From Ignavibacteriales bacterium (lineage in GTDB: Bacteria > Bacteroidota > Ignavibacteria > T3Sed10-11), in NCBI GenBank assembly GCA_003560935.1, contig PWJF01000300.1, forward strand, positions 1 to 12,290: 12,290 bases of DNA. Reading direction: 5' to 3'. Shown here one piece after another: positions 6,684 to 12,290 of this stretch (the first letter of the stretch is position 1; each line of letters opens with the position of its first letter). Under the pieces are notes generated by a model. That model was not told the DNA's origin. It made no database searches and saw only the letters and a program-made list of their open reading frames with translations. Position numbers and translations under genes: made by a program.

Positions 6684-9340
6684 AAATCAACAATACGAAT
6701 TATTCCTTCCCCGAAGGACAAACAATACTTCAATGCTTACAACAAGAAAACATCGAGATACCGACTGTGTGTCACGATGAACGCCTCAAACCGTTCGGGG
6801 GATGCAGGTTGTGCATCGTCCAGATGAACGGGAATTCACAGCTCATAACAGCGTGCACAACTATCGCTACCGACGGTATGATAATTGAAACACACACACC
6901 GCACATTGAAAACTTACGACGCACAAATCTTAAACTTCTCGTACAGCGGTATCCTGCCGAATATGTTCATCATTATCCGAATAAAGAGTTTCACCGGTAC
7001 ATCAAATTGTACGGACTTACATCGGAACTTTCGCAACGTATTAATTACGAACGAATCGATAATTCGCATCCGTACATTCTTACCGATATGTCGCGTTGTA
7101 TTCATTGCTTTAGGTGTGTGCGAATATGCGAAGAAGTACAGGGACAATTCGTATGGCAAATATGGTACCGCGGCGACCGTACGGAGATACAACCTGATAC
7201 GGGAACAAGTTTAATTGATAGTTCGTGCGTAAGCTGCGGTGCCTGTGTCGATACGTGTCCCACCGGCGCACTTGAAGATCTTTCTATCGGATTATACGGC
7301 ACACCGAAAAAGTGGACAAAGACCACGTGTCCGTATTGCGGAACGGGATGCGAAATGTATATCGGTACAAACGGTAATAAAATAGTGACTATTCGCCCGG
7401 CATTGGAATCCCCTGTGAATAAAGGACACCTATGCGTCAAAGGGAGATATGCATTTGAATTCAACGATTCCGATGACAGGATCACCTCACCGATGATCCG
7501 CAAAAACGGAAAGTGGGAAACATACACGTGGGAAGAAGCTTATAATTTCATAGCTGATAAATTCAAGAAACTCATTGAATCGTATGGGCCACATTCCATT
7601 GGTGTTCTCGGATCATCACGGGCGACCAATGAGGAAAATTATCTCACACAAAAATTTACACGGATTGTTCTCCAAACCAACAACGTCGATTGCTGTGCAC
7701 GGGTATGTCATGCGCCAAGCGCCGTCGGTTTGAAGCGACTGCTCGGAACCGGCGCTGCTACAAATTCATACGACGATATCGAAAAAGCACACACTATTCT
7801 CGTCAGTGGTGCAAATCCCACCGAAAATCATCCCATTGTCGGAGCGCGAATTAAACAGGCAAAGTTTCGTGGGGCGAACCTTATCGTAATCGATCCACGC
7901 AAAATCGAACTTGCCCGGTATGCAGATATACACTTACAATTGCACCCCGGAACGAATATTCCGTTGTTCAACGCAATAGCGCATACGATTATTGAAGAAA
8001 AACTTATCGACGAACATTTCATTTCCGAAAGGATCGAAAACCCCCAACCGTTTTTCGAATTCATTAAAGATTATTCACCCGAAAAGGTTGCAGAGAAGTG
8101 CGGCGTTGCACCGGAAAAGATCCGTGAAGCCGCACGGGTATATGCGTTGAAAAAACCGTCGATGTGTATCCACGGTTTGGGGATGACCGAACATACGCAG
8201 GGCTCCGAATCGGTGATGAGTCTCATTAATATTGCACTTCTCACCGGCAACATCGGGAAACCGGGGACAGGTGTAAATCCCCTTCGCGGACAAAACAATG
8301 TGCAGGGCGCCGCACATATGGGATGTGAACCGGGACATCTGACTGGATTCGCTCCAGTAGATAATAACCGGTCGAAGTTTGAGGTAATATGGGATGCACC
8401 CCTTCCGTCTACAAAAGGAATTAATCTCATGCAAATGATTGACGCTGCCATCGAAGATAAACTGAAAGCTTTATGGACTATCGGATACGATGTGTTTTTT
8501 ACGAATCCCCATTCCGAAAAAACCACTCGCAAAGCATTTGAAGCGATGGAGCTTGTCATCGTACAGGATTTATTCATCACCGAAACTGCAAAGGAGTTCG
8601 GTCATGTCTTTCTTCCCGTCGCATCGCCGTTTGAAAAAGAGGGAACATTTATGAACGGTGAACGGCGGATAGGACGGGTACGAAAGGCACTCGATCCACC
8701 GGGAGAAACAAAGGCAGATTGGGAAATCATCTGCGATCTTGCACGGGTAATGGGCAAAGGAGAATACTTCACATTTAATTCTCCCGAAGATATCTGGAAT
8801 GAAATTCGCCGGGTGTGGGATGCAGGCAGCGGTATAACCTACCGGCGTCTCGAGAACTGCGGACTTCAATGGCCCTGTCCTGATGAAACTCACGCCGGGA
8901 CTACCGTTTTGCACGGCGAGCAATTTCCCCACGGTAAACGTACACATCTTAAGGAAATATCATACTCACCGACACCGGAAAAAAGGAACAGCGAATATCC
9001 TTTCATTCTCAACACCGGACGCACGTTGTATCAATTCAACGCCGGCACGATGACACTTCGAACTTCAAACAAAATCTTACACCCTGAAGATTACCTTTAC
9101 ATTTCCGATGAAGATGCAAAACGGCTCGATTTAGAAAACGGTGAACGTGTACGAATTCGCAGTGCGTATGGAGAGACAGTACAATCCGTTATCATAAGCG
9201 ATACCGTCCGTCCCGGGGAATTATTTACAACATTTCATACACCGGAAGTATTCATCAACAAAATCACCAATCCGAACCGTGACCGGTATGCCGCAACTCC
9301 CGAGTACAAAGTGACTGCAGTGAACATTGAAAAATTTTGA
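6671..9340 (+). CDS. fdhF: Formate dehydrogenase alpha (catalytic) subunit, NAD-linked soluble type (FdsA-like), cysteine form
   Basis: Catalytic Mo/W bis-MGD subunit of 889 residues that oxidises formate to CO2, or the reverse, in the cytoplasm; there is no Tat signal. Domains in order: a [2Fe-2S] NuoG-like head (C34, C45, C48, C62); two [4Fe-4S] sites (C143, C146, C149, C153 and C186, C189, C192, C196); the catalytic-domain [4Fe-4S] (C220, C223, C227, C255); and the active site RVCHAPSAVG, with C346 as Mo ligand (codon TGT 7706-7708) and H347. The formate-site arginine is R539 in NPLRGQNNVQG. The C-terminal cap starts near residue 770 (FILNTGRTLYQF). The NuoG-type His/Cys cluster normally found between the first two parts is absent. 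Its position, around 96-115, has histidines but no cysteines. The start has GGAG (6659-6662) 8 bases upstream and overlaps the beta gene. No fdhD or chaperone gene follows. Confidence 0.95.
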   Translation: MVQLKINNTNYSFPEGQTILQCLQQENIEIPTVCHDERLKPFGGCRLCIVQMNGNSQLITACTTIATDGMIIETHTPHIENLRRTNLKLLVQRYPAEYVHHYPNKEFHRYIKLYGLTSELSQRINYERIDNSHPYILTDMSRCIHCFRCVRICEEVQGQFVWQIWYRGDRTEIQPDTGTSLIDSSCVSCGACVDTCPTGALEDLSIGLYGTPKKWTKTTCPYCGTGCEMYIGTNGNKIVTIRPALESPVNKGHLCVKGRYAFEFNDSDDRITSPMIRKNGKWETYTWEEAYNFIADKFKKLIESYGPHSIGVLGSSRATNEENYLTQKFTRIVLQTNNVDCCARVCHAPSAVGLKRLLGTGAATNSYDDIEKAHTILVSGANPTENHPIVGARIKQAKFRGANLIVIDPRKIELARYADIHLQLHPGTNIPLFNAIAHTIIEEKLIDEHFISERIENPQPFFEFIKDYSPEKVAEKCGVAPEKIREAARVYALKKPSMCIHGLGMTEHTQGSESVMSLINIALLTGNIGKPGTGVNPLRGQNNVQGAAHMGCEPGHLTGFAPVDNNRSKFEVIWDAPLPSTKGINLMQMIDAAIEDKLKALWTIGYDVFFTNPHSEKTTRKAFEAMELVIVQDLFITETAKEFGHVFLPVASPFEKEGTFMNGERRIGRVRKALDPPGETKADWEIICDLARVMGKGEYFTFNSPEDIWNEIRRVWDAGSGITYRRLENCGLQWPCPDETHAGTTVLHGEQFPHGKRTHLKEISYSPTPEKRNSEYPFILNTGRTLYQFNAGTMTLRTSNKILHPEDYLYISDEDAKRLDLENGERVRIRSAYGETVQSVIISDTVRPGELFTTFHTPEVFINKITNPNRDRYAATPEYKVTAVNIEKF

Positions 9341-9533
9341 CGCAGCCCGGAGAACAAATAAAAGCACGGGATTCAATCAACTTGATCGGGAGTTCTCGGT
9401 GATTATAGAATCTTGGTAGACAGTCACCGTGCAGAGATGCCGCTGGTACCCGATCATCTCAGTGATAAAGACGAAGGTGTGCCGTACACAGGAGATTGAA
9501 ATAACATCGATAATAAAATATAATTTTTATCCG
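9341..9533 (+). other. Intergenic tail of the formate dehydrogenase genes, with nested inverted repeats
   Basis: No complete gene is seen. TGATCGGG (9383-9390) and CCCGATCA (9449-9456) are perfect inverted copies, and CGGTGA (9397-9402) with TCACCG (9424-9429) is nested inside. GCAGAGATGC (9431-9440) could add a small GAGA-loop hairpin, giving a three-way-like fold. No T-run follows, so this is not a standard terminator. One plus frame gives a coding-looking stretch of 37 codons after a TGA (GVLGDYRILVDSHR..., ending VPYTGD and a stop at 9497-9499) without a start or ribosome site, possibly a gene remnant. I do not recognise it. Confidence 0.35.
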
Positions 9534-9890
9534 TGGAGGTGCGGGGAGTCGAACCCCGGTCCGGAGTGAAAACCCTCGAAACTTCTACGTGCGTAGTCCG
9601 ATCCGGAAATTTCGATCCGCCACAACCGACCGGACGAGCCGTGAACGAATCTATCGCAGTTTAATTTCGCCGCTCTACCCTGCGCCCGGCAGAACGGCTA
9701 TCCTGACTTTGGCGACGCTCTCAACAACCCCGTCAGGAAGGGATTGAGGAGAACGCGCTGCGTTTAATTACGCAGCGAGTGCGTAGTTGTTGTCTGCACT
9801 TATAGATTTTTCCGCTTGTTTAAACTGCACACGGAGAGCAGTGCACGCAATTCCGAGCATTCCACACCCCGTCGAAACCACATCACCCCC
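9534..9890 (-). ncRNA. ssrA: tmRNA (transfer-messenger RNA)
   Basis: This RNA rescues stalled ribosomes with SmpB and tags the unfinished protein for degradation. The 5' end GGGGGTG (9884-9890) pairs with CACCTCC (9535-9541) as a 7-bp acceptor stem with one G-U pair. It is followed by the typical TTTCGACGGGG near the 5' end, and the 3' part has a T-arm with GGTTCGACTCC. The discriminator A is at 9534. The next genome bases read CGG, so CCA is not encoded. The tag reading frame on the minus strand runs from 9797 to 9768 and reads ADNNYALAA followed by TAA. It is a one-piece form, about 357 bases long. It is convergent with the formate dehydrogenase genes and follows the LOG gene. Confidence 0.96.
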
Positions 9891-9914
9891 GTTTGGACAT
9901 GCTCATCATCTACT

Positions 9915-9942
9915 AATATAACATATTTTTGGGAAGAATCAA
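9915..9942 (-). promoter_or_regulatory. Promoter of ssrA
   Basis: On the minus strand, TTGATT (9937-9942) and TATATT (9915-9920) are 16 bases apart. Transcription would begin near 9908, leaving about 18 bases to be trimmed from the mature tmRNA 5' end at 9890. The -35 element lies in the loop of a small hairpin, GGGAA/TTCCC (9931-9947). Confidence 0.6.
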
Positions 9943-9953
9943 TTCCCGGAATC

Positions 9954-10793
9954 CTATTCGGGTGTCAAATAATGCCTCGTTAGCTCGTCGCGCAGATAGG
10001 TGAATGCTTCATCGACCGAATCACAGAATTTAATTAATTCGAGATCGGACTTGCTGATGGTCCCGAATTTTACCATAGCATCAAAATTTATGACTTGTTT
10101 CCAGTATTCGGAACCGTATATAACAATCGGCAGGTGTTTTTTCACTTTTTCGGTTTGTATTAATGTCAGTACCTCAAATAACTCATCCAGCGTTCCGAAA
10201 CCTCCCGGGAAGATGACAAGCGCCTTTGCAAGATATACGAACCAAAACTTCCGCATAAAAAAGTAGTGAAAATCGAAATTAAGTTCGGGAGAAATAAACT
10301 GATTCGGAAATTGTTCCATTGGGATGCTTATATTCAATCCGATCGATTTACCGTTTGCTTCTAATGCTCCTCTGTTTGCCGCTTCCATCATCCCGGGTCC
10401 ACCGCCGGAGCATATCACAAACCGATACGATGAATTTAGGGATTTCGACCAGAGAGTCAATCGCTTTGATAATTCAATCGCATCTTCATAATATTTCGAT
10501 AATTCGACCTGCTTCCGGGTTATATCGACTTCTTCCTGTAACGCATTTTTCATCGTCTCGGGAGCTTCAGCTAAGCGGATTTCAAGCAGCTCAAGCTCTC
10601 TATTAGCTTCAACAGGCGGTTTTGTGCGGGCAGAGCCGAAAAAAACTATAGTATCGGCGATTTTTTGCCGACGAAATCGCTGCATCGGTTCGAGAAACTC
10701 GGATAATATTCGAATGATGCGTGCATCTGCACTCCGCAGAAAATCAATATTCGTGTATGCCTTTTCGGCTTTCTCTAAAATTTTATTCATCAC
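9954..10793 (-). CDS. LOG-family (TIGR00730-like) nucleotide monophosphate nucleosidase
   Basis: Cytoplasmic protein of 279 residues from the family once called 'lysine decarboxylase-like'. Characterised members hydrolyse nucleoside 5'-monophosphates (cytokinin-type or purine) to base and ribose 5-phosphate. The Rossmann-like core shows FFGSAR (51-56), SGGGPGMMEAANRGA (129-143), a conserved RK (181-182) and the signature PGGFGTLDE (196-204). About 45 residues precede the core, and a charged helical insert (65-115) separates the first two motifs, longer than in the shortest LOG proteins. The start is either GTG at 10791-10793, with GAGG (10803-10806) 9 bases upstream, or the next codon ATG at 10790. 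It follows the dehydrogenase gene by 19 bases on the same strand, so they are likely co-transcribed. The substrate cannot be told from sequence. Confidence 0.92.
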   Translation of the reverse strand: MMNKILEKAEKAYTNIDFLRSADARIIRILSEFLEPMQRFRRQKIADTIVFFGSARTKPPVEANRELELLEIRLAEAPETMKNALQEEVDITRKQVELSKYYEDAIELSKRLTLWSKSLNSSYRFVICSGGGPGMMEAANRGALEANGKSIGLNISIPMEQFPNQFISPELNFDFHYFFMRKFWFVYLAKALVIFPGGFGTLDELFEVLTLIQTEKVKKHLPIVIYGSEYWKQVINFDAMVKFGTISKSDLELIKFCDSVDEAFTYLRDELTRHYLTPE

Positions 10794-10812
10794 TTAAACA
10801 TTCCTCACTTAT

Positions 10813-11577
10813 TTATGAAAGTCGTGTATCAATCGACCTACCGCCATCGACCGGTATTGTAACACCGGTTATATACGAGGCACCTGTTGAGAGAAACAGT
10901 ACAACCTCCGTTATATCAACAGGTTCACCATATCGTTTTAAAGGTATTTTCTTCTCATCAATATGTTGTATTTCCGGATTCTCTTCACCTTCGATTATAA
11001 TCGTCCCCGGTGCTACCGCATTAACCGTAATATTCGGTGCAAGGGTACGGGCAAACGAACGGGTTAGACTCATCACACCCGCCTTCGATGCACTGTAATG
11101 AATATGTTCCTTCCATGCCTGCAATCCGCCAAGCGATGCGATGTTGATTATCTTCCCTTTTCCTGATGTTTTTAAAATTAATTGTGCGCCCTGCTGGGAG
11201 CATAATAATACACTTTTCAAATTTGTGTCAATTATCTTGTTCCAGGCGTCGTCATCAATTTCGTCCCATTTGTAACGGGTGAAGATAGCTGCGTTATTAA
11301 CAATAATATCGAGACGTCCGAACTCTTTTTCAGTGAGCTGCATCATACGTACTACATCCTCACGTTTCGACACATCTGCCCGGACAGTCAGTACCCGACC
11401 TCCCTCGGATTTTATCGCATCTGCAGTATTTTTTGCCTCTTCACTTGAAGAGTGATAATTCAAGACCAGGTCGAATCCGCCGTGACGGTGGAAAGCAAGT
11501 AAAATCTGCCTGCCGAGGCGGCGGCCTGAGCCTGTGACCAGTACAACGGGTTTACTCATAGAGACGAAATCAACCAT
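10813..11577 (-). CDS. Short-chain dehydrogenase/reductase, resembling pteridine reductase
   Basis: Classical SDR enzyme of 254 residues, NAD(P)-dependent and cytoplasmic. The cofactor loop is TGSGRRLG (15-22) and the NNAA motif is at 94-97. The complete catalytic tetrad is N119, S148, Y161, K165 (YSASK). The C-terminal region has ITGVTIPVDGG. The RRLG loop and the following NYHSSSEEA resemble pteridine reductases (PTR1/FolM), whose arginine favours NADPH. Together with the folate-binding neighbour this suggests a pterin or folate link, but FabG-like substrates remain possible. The ATG at 11577 overlaps the upstream gene by 8 bases and has AAAGG 5 bases before it. A later ATG at 11559 (MSKPVVLVTG) gives a more typical N-terminus but has no ribosome site. 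Confidence 0.9.
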   Translation of the reverse strand: MVDFVSMSKPVVLVTGSGRRLGRQILLAFHRHGGFDLVLNYHSSSEEAKNTADAIKSEGGRVLTVRADVSKREDVVRMMQLTEKEFGRLDIIVNNAAIFTRYKWDEIDDDAWNKIIDTNLKSVLLCSQQGAQLILKTSGKGKIINIASLGGLQAWKEHIHYSASKAGVMSLTRSFARTLAPNITVNAVAPGTIIIEGEENPEIQHIDEKKIPLKRYGEPVDITEVVLFLSTGASYITGVTIPVDGGRSIDTRLS

Positions 11578-12290
11578 TTTTGCCTTTCACAAATGGTAGA
11601 TCAACTATTTCACCGGTATGTCTTGAATCACCGATAACAATTTCTACCGGAGCGCCGGTTTTCTCATTGCCTTTTTCTAAACGCGTCATGAGTATAGATG
11701 TGTTTAATTGAAATGAGTAACCGATAGATGTAATTCTCCCTATTTCAGTACTTCCATCAGTTGTAATGATCGGATTAACCTGATTTTGATTAATACGTTT
11801 GAGATCATCGTCTGATATTGAAGATTCAAGAATAACACCCTTCAGGAATCTCTTGATTTTTTGATACGTATCGAGCCGTGCGATGACCTCCTGTCCGATA
11901 TAGCAACCTTTAGTCCAGCTAATGAAATCCTGCAAGTTGGATTCAAGCGGGTTCACGCTATCGTTAAAATCCATCCCATGTAACGGTATACCTTGCTCGA
12001 GTCGAAGGTTGTTAAAAAATTGTATATCAACCGGTTTACCGTTTTTAATTAAATTCATATCTTCGACATTTTGCCCGTCGACGAAAAATAATTTCCCGTC
12101 GGGATAGACACGCGGAGAGGACATTTCTATTGAGCCAGCTTCACCGGAGAAAACTTCTTTTGATCCCGTACTGCCGTATAAACTCAATACACATGTGTAG
12201 CCGGGATTCTCTTTAACGGTCACATCTTCCATGATGACATACTTTTCAAATATCTGTTTGATTGCCTGACCGGTTTCGCTGCTATGTACC
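11570..12290 (-). CDS. ygfZ: YgfZ/GcvT-like folate-binding protein (partial, N-terminus beyond right edge)
   Basis: About 239 codons are visible, entering from the right edge in frame (VHSSETGQAIKQIF...). A Met codon at 12230-12232 is internal, since family-like sequence precedes it. The signature KGCYIGQE (codons for it lie near 11892-11915) identifies the YgfZ/IBA57 family of tetrahydrofolate-binding proteins, which help mature certain [4Fe-4S] enzymes. The conserved cysteine of that motif is present. The C-terminal part reads as the GcvT-type beta-barrel and ends VKGKNG. It is the most upstream visible member of the ygfZ, dehydrogenase, LOG run and overlaps the next gene by 8 bases. A role supporting the Fe-S enzymes in this window is plausible but only inferred. 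Confidence 0.9.
   Translation of the reverse strand, partial: VHSSETGQAIKQIFEKYVIMEDVTVKENPGYTCVLSLYGSTGSKEVFSGEAGSIEMSSPRVYPDGKLFFVDGQNVEDMNLIKNGKPVDIQFFNNLRLEQGIPLHGMDFNDSVNPLESNLQDFISWTKGCYIGQEVIARLDTYQKIKRFLKGVILESSISDDDLKRINQNQVNPIITTDGSTEIGRITSIGYSFQLNTSILMTRLEKGNEKTGAPVEIVIGDSRHTGEIVDLPFVKGKNG

Noticed and set aside
7706..7708. Selenocysteine in the formate dehydrogenase
   Set aside because: The Mo-ligand codon is TGT, an ordinary cysteine, and no in-frame TGA interrupts the gene.
8071..8580. Minus-strand open frame of 169 codons inside the formate dehydrogenase alpha gene
   Set aside because: It lies antisense within a fully conserved catalytic domain and shows no family motif or ribosome site.
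9505..9530. Terminator for ssrA in the A/T-rich stretch
   Set aside because: Only a six-pair all-A/T stem (ATAAAA/TTTTAT) is present, too weak to call.
9430..9570. Plus-strand open frame with the WRCGESNPGP-like ending
   Set aside because: This is the well-known shadow translation across the 3' end of tmRNA or tRNA genes on the other strand.

Overview
The window carries two respiratory and formate-metabolism loci either side of a regulator, then a housekeeping stretch. The host looks like a Gram-negative-type bacterium with a respiratory, probably anaerobic-capable lifestyle. Evidence for this is a twin-arginine signal, a membrane-anchored multiheme cytochrome c, an NAD-linked formate dehydrogenase and sigma-54 control. 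The tmRNA tag (ADNNYALAA) and moderate GC would fit the FCB/Chlorobi-Ignavibacteria area, but nothing here fixes the taxonomy.

Positions 1-3692 (minus strand) hold a quinone-reductase-complex (Qrc/CISM) operon. Its gene order is a small unknown protein of 93 residues, a pentaheme cytochrome c (QrcA-like), a Tat-exported molybdopterin-oxidoreductase-fold protein (QrcB-like) and a four-cluster ferredoxin subunit (QrcC-like, cut by the left edge). The first three genes are joined by ATGA overlaps. Upstream, at 3734-3748, is a near-consensus sigma-54 -24/-12 promoter. About 107 bases upstream of its predicted start is a perfect 16-bp palindrome (3821-3836), a likely activator site.

Positions 3893-4858 (minus) encode a sigma-54 activator with no sensor domain and several changed AAA+ motifs. 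It is the obvious candidate controller of the Qrc operon. Positions 4859-5207 hold its promoter, a truncated DUF488 gene remnant and the promoter region of the divergent formate dehydrogenase genes.

Positions 5208-9340 (plus) encode a two-gene cytoplasmic NAD-dependent formate dehydrogenase: a NuoF/FdsB-like diaphorase subunit with a shortened [2Fe-2S] head, and a catalytic alpha subunit with a cysteine Mo ligand. The alpha subunit lacks the NuoG-type His/Cys cluster. Together they should move electrons from formate to NAD+, or the reverse. The Qrc-like complex would move periplasmic electrons into the quinone pool. The two loci share a regulator neighbourhood but no direct electron path is visible.

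Positions 9341-9953 contain a structured tail after the dehydrogenase genes and the ssrA tmRNA (minus, 9534-9890) with a good promoter. Positions 9954-12290 (minus) hold a tight run of a YgfZ/GcvT-like folate-binding protein (cut by the right edge), a short-chain dehydrogenase resembling pteridine reductases, and a LOG-family nucleotide hydrolase.
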